The notes under the pieces: generated by a model
The model's database searches: none
What the model was told of the DNA's origin: nothing
What the model saw: only the letters and a program-made list of their open reading frames with translations
In this document: positions 17,940-26,243 of the stretch, piece by piece
Position numbering within the stretch: position 1 is the stretch's first letter
Layout: each line of letters starts with the position of its first letter
Position numbers and translations under genes: made by a program
Source of the DNA: Formosa sediminum
GTDB taxonomy: Bacteria > Bacteroidota > Bacteroidia > Flavobacteriales > Flavobacteriaceae
Direction of reading: 5' to 3'
NCBI RefSeq assembly: GCF_007197735.1
Contig: NZ_CP041637.1
Coordinates: 2,637,001 to 2,701,000, forward strand
DNA length: 64,000 nucleotides

Positions 17940-18149
17940 ATGGCTATACGTATCAATCTTGATGTGATGCTCGCTAGGCGTAAAATGAAGAGTAAGGATT
18001 TAGCAAAAGCGATTGGCATAACTACGGCCAATATTTCAATTTTAAGATCGGGTAAAGCAAAAGCTATTAGATTTTCTACATTGGAGGCTATATGTAAAAC
18101 GTTGGATTGCCAACCAGCAGATATACTTGAATATGTAGACACTGAATAA
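17940..18149 (+). CDS. XRE/Cro-C1 family small regulator
   Basis: This 69-residue protein is essentially a single helix-turn-helix domain: MLARRKMKSKDLAKAIGIT then ANISILRSGKAKAIRFSTL, ending in LDCQPADILEYV. This is the YozG-like XRE group that accompanies DUF2975 genes. It starts 3 bases after the DUF2975 stop, so it is in the same operon. It probably binds as a dimer and may autoregulate through the inverted repeat at 17361-17403. Confidence 0.85.
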   Translation: MAIRINLDVMLARRKMKSKDLAKAIGITTANISILRSGKAKAIRFSTLEAICKTLDCQPADILEYVDTE

Positions 18150-18183
18150 AGAATGGTTATGAATGTACTAATAATTTAATCAA

Positions 18184-19638
18184 TTGACAACTCAGCAAAA
18201 AACAACATCTTATTGGAGCGACTGTAAGGCTTGCAAAGGGCGCGGTAAACAGCGCCGAAAGCTAAGTAAGAAAGCTAAACAGCTATACCAAACAGCATGC
18301 CTACACTATGAAGCATCAGGAGGTAAAGGTGTAGCGCCCGAAAAACCTAAAGCCGATTTATATACATGTAAGTCGTGTTCTGGTACGGGTTTAGTAGCAT
18401 CTAGTTGTTTACCTAAACCCAATATAAGACAGTATCCCAAACTTGCAATTATTGGTGGTGGAATTGGTGGAGTTGCTTTAGCTGTGGCATGTTTGCACCG
18501 AGGTATACCTTTTACGCTTTATGAGCGCGACACTTGTTTTAATGCCCGTTCCCAAGGTTATGGTTTAACTTTACAGCAAGCCAGTAAAGCCATTTCTGGT
18601 TTTGGAATTTCTAAATTACATGCCGGAGTGGTCTCTACACGGCATGTCGTACATACTACCGATGGAACTGTAATCGGTGAATGGGGAATGCGAAAATGGT
18701 TAGATAGAGAACCTCCTGCATCTAAAAAGAATAATATACATATTGCAAGACAAGCTCTACGTTTAGCGCTTTTAAATCAGCTTGGAGAAGCAGATGTTAT
18801 AAAATGGAACTATCAATTTTTAAATTATAAGACTTTAGAAGGGGAAGGTGTACAACTACACTTTAAAGTAAATGATGACATTGTGCATGACAAAGCAGAT
18901 TTAGTAGTTGGAGCAGATGGTATTCGTAGCACAGTACGAAAATTACTTTTAGGAGAAAATAAGACCCCATTACGCTATTTGGGTTGTATAGTAATTTTAG
19001 GTATTTGTCCGTTACAAGCACTTAAAGGATTAGAATCTCGGCTACTAGATGGAGCTACTGTATTTCAGACTGCTAATGGTAATGAACGTATATATGTGAT
19101 GCCTTATAACTCCGATACAATTATGTGGCAACTAAGTTTTCCTATGGAAGAAGCAGATGCAATAACATTGAGTAGCAAAGGACCTAAAGCATTAAAATTA
19201 GAAGCAATAAAGCGTACACAATGGCACACACCTATACCACAAATTGTTACTGCGACTGTAGCATCTAAAATTTCAGGTTATCCAGTATACGATCGAACTT
19301 TGCTTACTTCAGAATTATTAGAGCAGGAAGATCAAGTTACCCTCTTAGGAGATGCGGCTCATCCTATGAGTCCGTTTAAAGGACAGGGAGCAAATCAAGC
19401 CTTACTAGATGCCTTGTCTTTGGCGCGTGCAATAACAGCGGGTAGTGGTTTTAAAACAGATTGGAAAACAAAAGGTTTAAGAGCTACTATTTTAAGACCT
19501 TTTGAAACAGAAATGTTAACGCGCAGTGCCAAAAAAGTTAAAGATTCTGCTGCTGCCGCTAAATTTTTACATTCAGAAATTGTGCTTCAAGAAGTGAATG
19601 CGCCCCGCGGACAAGTATTCACAAAAAAAGGAGATTAA
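18184..19638 (+). CDS. FAD-dependent monooxygenase with N-terminal DnaJ-type cysteine module
   Basis: This 484-residue protein combines two parts. Residues 14-72 contain two CxxCxGxG sequences (CKACKGRG at 14-21 and CKSCSGTG at 62-69), the zinc-binding pattern of the DnaJ cysteine-rich domain, with a basic helical stretch between. From residue 86 a PHBH-type FAD monooxygenase follows: GGGIGG (91-96), DLVVGADGIRSTVR (about 240) and LLGDAAHPMSPFKGQGAN (about 394). The start is a TTG at 18184, since the frame is closed at 18172 and no ATG precedes the first cysteine pair. The substrate is unknown. TetX-like antibiotic inactivation cannot be deduced. It is preceded by the XRE gene at 34 bases and appears otherwise independent. 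Confidence 0.8.
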   Translation: MTTQQKTTSYWSDCKACKGRGKQRRKLSKKAKQLYQTACLHYEASGGKGVAPEKPKADLYTCKSCSGTGLVASSCLPKPNIRQYPKLAIIGGGIGGVALAVACLHRGIPFTLYERDTCFNARSQGYGLTLQQASKAISGFGISKLHAGVVSTRHVVHTTDGTVIGEWGMRKWLDREPPASKKNNIHIARQALRLALLNQLGEADVIKWNYQFLNYKTLEGEGVQLHFKVNDDIVHDKADLVVGADGIRSTVRKLLLGENKTPLRYLGCIVILGICPLQALKGLESRLLDGATVFQTANGNERIYVMPYNSDTIMWQLSFPMEEADAITLSSKGPKALKLEAIKRTQWHTPIPQIVTATVASKISGYPVYDRTLLTSELLEQEDQVTLLGDAAHPMSPFKGQGANQALLDALSLARAITAGSGFKTDWKTKGLRATILRPFETEMLTRSAKKVKDSAAAAKFLHSEIVLQEVNAPRGQVFTKKGD

Positions 19639-19777
19639 TACGAGAAAGTTTCAAGTTTATAGTCATTCGTTTTGTTTCCATTTATTGATATGCAAAGCAT
19701 GTCTTATGTATAGAAGTTTTAGTATTTTTAACTGAAAATAAGTCTATCAATTCTCAAATATAAGTGATTTAACTATT

Positions 19778-20266
19778 ATGATAAGAACAATGACTGATGC
19801 AGATGGATCAAGAGTTCTAGAGATTTATAAAATGGGATTAGATTCTAGAAATGCCACATTCGAAATTAACGTTCCGCTTTGGTCTATTTGGGATACTAAA
19901 CATTTAGCGCACTCTAGATTTGTTTATGAAAACAATGGTCTTATACTCGGTTGGATTGCATTAACTCCAGTGTCTAGCAGAGAAATATATCAAGGCGTTG
20001 CCGAAGTTAGTGTGTATTTAGATCCTTCTGCTTTTAAAAAAGGGATTGGATCTCAATTAATGGATCGTGTGATACAGTCTTCTGAAAGCCATAACATCTG
20101 GACTTTATATTCAAGTATTTTTCCTGAAAACAAAGGCACTGTTAAACTACATGAAAAATTTAATTTTAGACTTATTGGATTTAGAGAAAAAATTGCAAAA
20201 CTGGATGGAGTTTGGAGAAATACATTGTTGCTAGAACGTAGAAGTAAAATTGTAGGAATTGATTAA
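19778..20266 (+). CDS. GNAT family N-acetyltransferase (phosphinothricin acetyltransferase-like)
   Basis: This 162-residue protein has GNAT motif A in AEVSVYLDPSAFKKGIGSQL (about 75-95), where GIGSQL binds acetyl-CoA pyrophosphate. The C-terminal FPENKGTVKLHEKFNFRLIG is typical of the phosphinothricin acetyltransferase (PAT/YncA) subgroup. Such enzymes acetylate small amines, including methionine sulfoximine-like compounds. The real substrate cannot be read from sequence. It stands alone on the plus strand with AT-rich flanks. Confidence 0.85.
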   Translation: MIRTMTDADGSRVLEIYKMGLDSRNATFEINVPLWSIWDTKHLAHSRFVYENNGLILGWIALTPVSSREIYQGVAEVSVYLDPSAFKKGIGSQLMDRVIQSSESHNIWTLYSSIFPENKGTVKLHEKFNFRLIGFREKIAKLDGVWRNTLLLERRSKIVGID

Positions 20267-20397
20267 TTATTAAAATGTTAAAAATTAAATGTGTTTTAGT
20301 TTATTCAATTTAATATATTGATAATTAGTTGTGTATTGTTTGGGTTATATTATAGTAAGTTACTCAATTAGTTAAGGCCTCAATTAACACCAATTTT

Positions 20398-20670
20398 TAA
20401 CAAACAACTTTAACTTTATATACATTAGCAACTTCAGCAATTACAAATTAAGAAGCTGTATTATGGCCTAATTCAGCTGCACATACTATATATTTAAAAG
20501 GTGCTAATACCTATAAAATCTTGACTATTTATGATGCTGTAGGTAAAACCATTTTAAATAAAAAGATAGAAGGAGAAGCGGTAGATATATCAAAATTAAA
20601 TTCTGGTATTTATATTTTTAGGCTCACCGTAGACCATGATTCAATTACTAAACGTATTATAAAAAAATAA
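20398..20670 (+). pseudogene. Orphan T9SS type A sorting domain (remnant of a secreted protein)
   Basis: In one frame from 20398 to 20670 the translation is TTLTLYTLATSAITN, then a TAA at 20449, then EAVLWPNSAAHTIYLKG, then VDISKLNSGIYIFRLTV and a C-terminal KRIIKK. This is a recognisable C-terminal sorting domain (normally xYPNPA...LxSGIYxxxV) with the stop in front and the PNP turn changed to PNS. No upstream catalytic domain remains within 130 bases of the GNAT gene. It is therefore the 3' end of a lost T9SS cargo gene. Confidence 0.75.
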
Positions 20671-20690
20671 AATCATACGCATTTATTAAA

Positions 20691-20724
20691 AAAGGCAGTA
20701 GAAAATTGTTTTCTACTGCCTTTT
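20691..20724. terminator. bidirectional intrinsic terminator
   Basis: AAAGGCAGTAGAAAA (20691-20705) pairs with TTTTCTACTGCCTTT (20709-20723). The stem is long with a minimal loop and has A- and T-rich flanks. It serves the decayed sorting-domain gene (plus) and the DUF2147 gene (minus). Confidence 0.85.
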
Positions 20725-20747
20725 ATTTGTTAAGTTTTAATAACTAT

Positions 20748-21176
20748 TTATTTTTTTCTCAACCAATACTGAGTTCTTCCAAAAAGTGACACACCAAGAA
20801 ATCCTCTTACTTTCAGTTTATCGGTATTTACTAATTTTAAATAACAACTGTAAACATCGCCAGATTCTGGATCTAGAATAGTACCATCATTATATTCATC
20901 GTCATCTTTTTTAATGTCTTCAATAATAACCAAACCTATAATAGGTTTATTTTTTTTATCTCCTTCACATTTTTCGCAAACAGAATCCATATCTCCTACA
21001 TATTTATCAATAATTTTAGCTGAATACGTATCGTTGGTTTTAGATATTTCTATCAGTGCTTTTTTTTCATTGGTTTTATCGTCATACGTTTCCCACTGAC
21101 CAATAATGGATTGTGCATTTGTTGTAATACTAATAGTTATTAATAAAAGGGCACATAGTTGTTTCATGTAGTTCAT
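20748..21176 (-). CDS. DUF2147 family secreted protein
   Basis: This 142-residue protein has a signal peptide (MKQLCALLLITISITTNAQ after a possible second start at codon 4). It then has the family core IGQWETYDD, a DPESGDVYSCYLKL segment and the terminal LKVRGFLGVSLFGRTQYW, all characteristic of DUF2147. A CEKCEGDKK loop (about 68-76) resembles the C-x-x-C insertion common in Bacteroidota members. It is probably a small periplasmic beta-barrel of lipocalin-like fold. Function is unknown. Monocistronic, with a terminator after it. Confidence 0.85.
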   Translation of the reverse strand: MNYMKQLCALLLITISITTNAQSIIGQWETYDDKTNEKKALIEISKTNDTYSAKIIDKYVGDMDSVCEKCEGDKKNKPIIGLVIIEDIKKDDDEYNDGTILDPESGDVYSCYLKLVNTDKLKVRGFLGVSLFGRTQYWLRKK

Positions 21177-21420
21177 GCTTTTAGTTGGTTTAATGTTATG
21201 TAATATTTAAAATTAAGGGTTAAAATATATTAAATTATTAATAAAAGCAATGTTTTGTTGTGAAAACGTGTGAATTTGATGTTGGGAGTGTATGTGTATA
21301 GGATATTAAACCATTAAAAAGCTGTAGTGTAATGTTAAAGATTACTTAAAAGCGCAAACCTGATTAAACCTTTATTTAAATTCGTTATCCTATATGTTAT
21401 AAAAATCTCACTATAATAGA

Positions 21421-21924
21421 ATGAACATCCGAAAATTCATGTTAAGCATCACCATGCTGTGTATTACATTAAGTTGTGTGAGTTTATCTGCGCAAACCAC
21501 TGCTAAAACCATACCTGTTTATAACTTTGATGAGATAGAACCTTTGCTATATACAGATTCTGATACCATACATATCGTTAATTTTTGGGCTATGTGGTGT
21601 GCACCTTGTGTAAAAGAATTACCAATTATTAAGGATTATGAAGCGCAACATCCTAATGTTAAAGTACTATTAGTAAGTATGGATTTTCCAGAAAATATTA
21701 CATCTGAACTCTTACCTTTTCTTAATGAAAAGAAAATTACTTCTAAAGTGGTAATGTTAGATGATCCAGATGCTAATACTTGGATAGATAAAATAGACCC
21801 CAATTGGTCTGGAGCCATACCATTTACCATTATTTTTAATAAAAATAAACGTACGTTTCATGAACGCGCATTTAAAAATTTAGAAGATTTAGAACAAGAG
21901 ATTAATAACACATTTAATAATTAA
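21421..21924 (+). CDS. TlpA-like periplasmic thioredoxin
   Basis: This 167-residue exported protein has a signal peptide (about 1-25) and a thioredoxin fold with active site WAMWCAPC (C60 and C63) followed by the KELP stretch. The cis-proline region is AIPFTIIF. TlpA/ResA-type proteins reduce periplasmic disulphides, for example in cytochrome maturation or redox homeostasis. It is followed after 5 bases by a second thioredoxin-fold gene, so the two are a pair. That pair recurs in Bacteroidota, and its targets are not known to me. Confidence 0.85.
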   Translation: MNIRKFMLSITMLCITLSCVSLSAQTTAKTIPVYNFDEIEPLLYTDSDTIHIVNFWAMWCAPCVKELPIIKDYEAQHPNVKVLLVSMDFPENITSELLPFLNEKKITSKVVMLDDPDANTWIDKIDPNWSGAIPFTIIFNKNKRTFHERAFKNLEDLEQEINNTFNN

Positions 21925-21929
21925 TAAGA

Positions 21930-22604
21930 ATGAAAACAAAACACATAGCATTTGCAGTCGCTTTTTTATTTAGTAGCGTATTTATTCCTTTTAGTGCTAG
22001 TGCACAAGATAGAAAAGGACCACCACCAAGAGGCGGTCACAGCCCTGTGCAAACAGAAACTTTAGAGGAAGCAGGTGGGTATTTAATAGGAGATGTTGCT
22101 ACAGATTTTGCTTTAAAAAATGTAGATGGTAAGCTATTTTCTTTATCAGATATTAAAAATGCTAAGGGATATATTGTGGTTTTCACCTGTAATGAATGTC
22201 CGTTTGCAAAAATGTATGAAGATCGCTTGATTAGTTTGCATAATACTTATGCTTCTAAAGGGTATTCAGTAGTTGCAATTAATCCAAATGTGAGTGCTAC
22301 TAATGAAAAGGAGAGTTTTGCTGCTATGCAAAAACGTGCTAAAGAAAAAAACTTTCCTTTTGTATATTTAGCAGATGAAGGACAAAAAATATTCCCTCAA
22401 TACGGAGCATTAAGAACACCTCATGTATTTTTATTAGATCAAGATAAAACCGTACAATATATTGGTACCATAGATGACAATGCACGATCTGCTAATGATG
22501 TTAAAGTAAAATATGTTGAAAATGCAATTAAAGCTTTGGAAGAAGGTGCTAAACCCAACCCTAACTTTACAAAAGCTATAGGTTGTCCTGTAAAAGCTAT
22601 TTAG
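21930..22604 (+). CDS. Redoxin / AhpC-TSA family thioredoxin-like protein
   Basis: This 224-residue protein has a signal peptide (about 1-25), a short PPPRGG linker and a thioredoxin fold. The active site lies in FTCNECPFAKMYEDR (C87 and C90), in which CxxCP replaces the WCGPC of classical thioredoxins, as in a Bacteroidota redoxin subgroup. The cis-proline region is LRTPHVFLLD. It is likely to act in the periplasm with the TlpA-like protein encoded 5 bases upstream. A terminator follows 26 bases after the stop. Confidence 0.85.
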   Translation: MKTKHIAFAVAFLFSSVFIPFSASAQDRKGPPPRGGHSPVQTETLEEAGGYLIGDVATDFALKNVDGKLFSLSDIKNAKGYIVVFTCNECPFAKMYEDRLISLHNTYASKGYSVVAINPNVSATNEKESFAAMQKRAKEKNFPFVYLADEGQKIFPQYGALRTPHVFLLDQDKTVQYIGTIDDNARSANDVKVKYVENAIKALEEGAKPNPNFTKAIGCPVKAI

Positions 22605-22630
22605 ATTTAATACTAAGTTAAATTAAAAAG

Positions 22631-22669
22631 CATCCGTTTGGTCATATACTAAACGGATGTTTCTTTTTT
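22631..22669 (+). terminator. intrinsic terminator after thioredoxin pair
   Basis: CATCCGTTT (22631-22639) pairs with AAACGGATG (22651-22659), followed by a T-rich tract. Confidence 0.8.
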
Positions 22670-23000
22670 AATTTTAGTCTATAATTTTTATACTTAAAAT
22701 AATAAGATTATAATGTATGAGTGGGTACTATTATTTGAAACAGAACGATTAGATGTAAAATCGTTTAATAAAGAAAGATAGAGCTTTTTTAACAATTTGT
22801 TTATAGTTTTTTTTAATTAGATAAATATAATTGTAAAGGATTTAATTATATTAAAATAATTATTAATCAGTATGTTAGTGTTTGGTTTTTTTTTAATTTA
22901 ATAAAAACTTATAACTGAATATGATTTAATGATTAGACTAAGTAGTACATTTGGCATATCATTTTTAAGCTAAAAAGCTTTTAATAAAAAAATAAAAGAT
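22670..23000. other. 331-bp AT-rich gap
   Basis: No gene is supported. A 22-codon frame at 22713-22781 (MYEWVLLFETERLDVKSF) resembles the first residues of a GNAT protein but stops at once, so it could be a scrap of a lost gene or chance. The remainder is very AT-rich and probably holds the promoter of the SHOCT-domain gene. Confidence 0.3.
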
Positions 23001-23792
23001 ATGAATGCAATATTTACAGATACTAGTTTCCAAAACATAATAAATATAGCAAATCGTTTTGGGATAAGTGTAAATGCGGTTACAGAGCTAACGCATTCAC
23101 TCATGCTAAGTAATGGGACTATGGCGCAATTTAACATTCCTGAATTAGGAGGTGGAGGTCAATGGATGCAAGGCGGAATGACTATGGTTGGAGATATGTT
23201 TAACAATCAGTTAAAATATACTGTAGATGGACTGTGTATGGAATTATCTAATTTAATAAATCAGGGATCTATACAATATAAACCATTGCCTAAAATACAG
23301 AATCAAAATGGGACACAGTTTTCTGGAAATTGGTGGGGAGATTTAGGTGTTCCTAATTCTACAGGAAGTCAGAATGGAACAAGTTATGCTATTTTTTATA
23401 ACATACACCGTTTAGCCATTCAAGACAATGGAAAAGTGACTGTTTTTAACACTCTAGATCACCAAATTGGTGGTGTAGGGCAGCAGCAAGGAGGTCAGTA
23501 TAATGTTACATTTACAAGTCAATATGGCACTGTAGATTTAAGCACTCTACCAGTTGTTTCTGATGATAATAATCAGCAATCAATACCAACTCACGTTCAA
23601 GACGCTCCTCAAAATCAAGCTGATTCTCAGACTCTAGATCCTGAATTTCAAAATGCTTCACAGGGCAGTACTTCAGAATTAGAGGAAGATATTTTTGCTA
23701 AAATTGAAAAGTTATCAGGTTTAAGAGACAAAGGTATCCTTACTGAAGACGAATTTAATAGTAAAAAAATAGATTTATTAAATAGATTATAA
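23001..23792 (+). CDS. SHOCT-domain protein, cytoplasmic
   Basis: This 263-residue protein has no signal peptide or membrane span. The C-terminal 35 residues (KIEKLSGLRDKGILTEDEFN then KKIDLLNRL) form a SHOCT domain, a short helical oligomerisation or targeting module. The rest is glycine-, asparagine- and glutamine-rich with aromatic motifs such as SGNWWGDLGVP (about 107-117) and GGVGQQQGGQY (about 157-167), ending in a low-complexity linker (about 185-225). I do not recognise the N-terminal domain. It stands alone between two terminators. Confidence 0.65.
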   Translation: MNAIFTDTSFQNIINIANRFGISVNAVTELTHSLMLSNGTMAQFNIPELGGGGQWMQGGMTMVGDMFNNQLKYTVDGLCMELSNLINQGSIQYKPLPKIQNQNGTQFSGNWWGDLGVPNSTGSQNGTSYAIFYNIHRLAIQDNGKVTVFNTLDHQIGGVGQQQGGQYNVTFTSQYGTVDLSTLPVVSDDNNQQSIPTHVQDAPQNQADSQTLDPEFQNASQGSTSELEEDIFAKIEKLSGLRDKGILTEDEFNSKKIDLLNRL

Positions 23793-23818
23793 TTAACATG
23801 ATGTTATAAAAGAATAAA

Positions 23819-23848
23819 AAAGCGAGGCCATCGAGTCTCGCTTTTTTA
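23819..23848 (+). terminator. intrinsic terminator after SHOCT gene
   Basis: AAAGCGAG (23819-23826) pairs with CTCGCTTT (23837-23844), followed by Ts. Confidence 0.75.
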
Positions 23849-23888
23849 TTTGTATTACATATTCGATTTTATAAGAGGTTTAAAGTAA

Positions 23889-24112
23889 TTAATTGGCATT
23901 TCTAACCAAACACACATAGTTTGTAATACGTTCTTCGTTTTGCACAGCAGGTCCATCTTTTATTTTAGTATCAAAACGAAGGCACCAGTACCATGTATAT
24001 CTTCTCCATCGTGATCTACAGCATATCCAAAAGCGACATAATCTGCAAAATATAATCCGCTAACACGTTCAGTACCTGCAGAAGTACTACTCCAAAAATA
24101 CGTATAAACTTT
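23889..24112 (-). pseudogene. Remnant of a secreted DUF1566/FISUMP-type domain protein
   Basis: Reading the minus strand gives YFWSSTSAGTERVSGLYFAD, then YVAFGYAVDHDGED. A frameshift near 23975 follows, then DTKIKDGPAVQNEERITNYV ending CLVRNAN and a stop at 23889. The YWSST opening and a closing VRCVR-like strand are typical of Lcl C-terminal (DUF1566) and Fibrobacter major paralogous (FISUMP) domains. Only the C-terminal third is left, with no start codon. The stretch 24113-24290 holds nothing else I can recognise. Confidence 0.6.
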
Positions 24113-24290
24113 ATGTCTAGTCTTATTTGTGTTTCAGTATATTTAATTTCTGTAACATTATTCCTAATTGTTACGCAATCATTTGTCTAAATTAAACTGT
24201 AACATTTCTTAAAAATAAAATTTAATAAAAATAAGTAATTAAAATTTGAAGCCAATTTTATTAGTGCAACTTACATTAGCGGTATAAAAA

Positions 24291-24321
24291 AAGCTCATAA
24301 GTTTTAAATTTATGAGCTTTT
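24291..24321 (-). terminator. intrinsic terminator after PepSY-like gene
   Basis: AAGCTCATAA (24291-24300) pairs with TTATGAGCTT (24310-24319). On the minus strand it ends in a T-run (plus-strand A-run just left of 24291), 23 bases past the gene. Confidence 0.75.
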
Positions 24322-24343
24322 AAAAACTAATATGGTGTATTAA

Positions 24344-24808
24344 TTAATCTTTGTCTAAACGGATAAATTCACCTTCTAAATCAAATTCTAACTCATACCC
24401 ATTATTCAATTCTACTTGTTGGTAATTGGTTTCTAATTCCCAATCTGTAATTACATTATTAGGGTAATTTGTAGTAACATATTCTAAAATTAACTCAGGA
24501 ATTACAGAATCTGGCAATTGTGAAGTACCGTCTATTTCTGTAACTTCAAAATCACTATTAAATTCTAATTCTACATTTAAATCCAATAGAATATCGTAAG
24601 TAATTTTACTGTTTTCAGTTTCCTTTTCTGCTCTAGTAATGGTAGATGTGTCGAAATGAGTTGATACATAGGTGGTGATTTCTGTAGGAATATCATCGTC
24701 TGTTAATAAAACTTCATTTGAATTTCCGTCATCATCACTACTACAAGCTGTAAAAAATGTTAAACCAGCTAGAAATGATAAAACTGTTGTCTTTGTTACT
24801 GTTTTCAT
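24344..24808 (-). CDS. PepSY-like lipoprotein
   Basis: This 154-residue lipoprotein has a signal ending LTFFTACSSDDD, with cysteine 22 lipidated and an acidic stretch after it. The mature part contains two similar alpha/beta units, DDIPTEITTYVSTHF (about 38-52) and DSVIPELILEYVTTNYP (about 101-117), each followed by beta strands. This is the PepSY-like (DUF2874, BLIP-like) layout. Such proteins are often encoded beside a two-component system. Here the histidine kinase and response regulator lie directly upstream on the same strand (163-base gap), so it is a likely target or accessory sensor. Ligand unknown. Confidence 0.75.
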   Translation of the reverse strand: MKTVTKTTVLSFLAGLTFFTACSSDDDGNSNEVLLTDDDIPTEITTYVSTHFDTSTITRAEKETENSKITYDILLDLNVELEFNSDFEVTEIDGTSQLPDSVIPELILEYVTTNYPNNVITDWELETNYQQVELNNGYELEFDLEGEFIRLDKD

Positions 24809-24971
24809 AGAAATTTTGTGTCTTTTAATTAAAAATTAATCTGATAAAAAATAAGCTAGTATTGCTATACTTATTTTAAAAATTCAGATGTCTGGGTATT
24901 ACTTTTTTTCTTTATGTACACAAATATGGTATGTAAATCTGGAAAGAATTTGGAATTTAATTTATAGCAAT

Positions 24972-26243
24972 TTAATTTTTAAATTGTATAGAAAAATGAT
25001 GTTCATTTTGAATAAACTGGTAACTTAATTGATACTTATAGAGATCGCAAATAGCACTACAGACGGCGAGACCTAAACCAGTACTTTTGCTTTTAGATTC
25101 GTTTTTAGTAAATCTATTGAATATAGATGTAGCATCTAGAGGTGTAGTTTGCCCCGTGTTTATAAGCGTTAATTTTTGATGCGCTATTAAAATGATAATT
25201 CTACCCTGTTCTATGTTATGAAAAATGGCATTTTTAATTAAGTTAGAGATTAGAATATCTGCTAAAGCACTATTTATATTAACATATAAATTAGTAGCTT
25301 CTTCTATTTTTATTTCAATGTGCTTATACTCTGTATATTCAATAAATTGATTGCAGAACGTATGAACGCAGTTGTTTATAGAGACATTGTCCTGCTTTAA
25401 AAATTGTTTGTTTTCAATTTTTGTAAGTAATAATAGTGTTTTATTTAGTTTTTTCAGGCGGTCTGCCATACTTATAACTTCTGTAATAGTTTGTGCATCA
25501 TCATTATTTAAATGGTCAGATTCTAACAACAATTCCAGTTTGTTAATGATAATTGCTATAGGTGTTTGCAGCTCATGAGATGCATTTTCTGTAAACTCTT
25601 TTTGAGCTATAAATGCTTTAGTGGTGTGTGCAATTAAGGTATTGGTTGCATCCTGTAATTGGATAAATTCTTTGGTTTGTGTCGTTACATTAATAGGGGT
25701 GTTTTGCGTACTTAATTTGTAGTTTTTTAGTTTGTTAAGTATGTCGTAAAACGGATGCCACACTTTTCTCAATACCATATTATTAATAATAAATATGCTG
25801 CATATAAGTATGATAAATAGCCAAAGTAAACTGTAAAACGCATCTTCAATTAAATCGTCTTCTTCAATTAAAGACGAAATAACTTTTAAGTGATAAAATT
25901 GATTTTTATGTTTAAATGTAGAGTGTAATATACGTACAGGTTCTAAATCATCCTCATTGTGGCGATACATTAAGGTGTCTTTATAAACATCTTTTTTATA
26001 GCCTATATTTGGATTTTTTATGGGGTGAATTTCAAAGTTATTTCCTCCAAATTCATGCTGTGCAAGTAAAGTAGAGTCTGTTTGTACTTTTAAATAAATT
26101 AGAAGTTTATTATTCTCTAAACCATCATCAATACTATCTCTGATTTCATCTTTAATATTAATATAAAATACTATAGACCATACTCCAATAATAAGGAAGA
26201 AAGCCACAGAAAGATAAGTTAAAGATTGGTTAAGCAGTTTCAT
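24972..26243 (-). CDS. Two-component sensor histidine kinase
   Basis: This 423-residue membrane kinase has spans at about 8-28 and 138-158 bracketing a 110-residue periplasmic sensor domain. A linker leads to the HisKA domain with the phospho-acceptor in FTENASHELQTPIAII (about 218-233). The HATPase domain follows with an N-box ILISNLIKNAIFHN and a G-box STGLGLAVCSAI. It overlaps the response regulator stop by 4 bases (ATGA type). The PepSY-like lipoprotein lies downstream. The signal is not predictable. Confidence 0.9.
   Translation of the reverse strand: MKLLNQSLTYLSVAFFLIIGVWSIVFYINIKDEIRDSIDDGLENNKLLIYLKVQTDSTLLAQHEFGGNNFEIHPIKNPNIGYKKDVYKDTLMYRHNEDDLEPVRILHSTFKHKNQFYHLKVISSLIEEDDLIEDAFYSLLWLFIILICSIFIINNMVLRKVWHPFYDILNKLKNYKLSTQNTPINVTTQTKEFIQLQDATNTLIAHTTKAFIAQKEFTENASHELQTPIAIIINKLELLLESDHLNNDDAQTITEVISMADRLKKLNKTLLLLTKIENKQFLKQDNVSINNCVHTFCNQFIEYTEYKHIEIKIEEATNLYVNINSALADILISNLIKNAIFHNIEQGRIIILIAHQKLTLINTGQTTPLDATSIFNRFTKNESKSKSTGLGLAVCSAICDLYKYQLSYQFIQNEHHFSIQFKN

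Noticed and set aside
22713-22781. 22-codon frame resembling the start of a GNAT protein
   Set aside because: Too short, with nothing recognisable after the stop.
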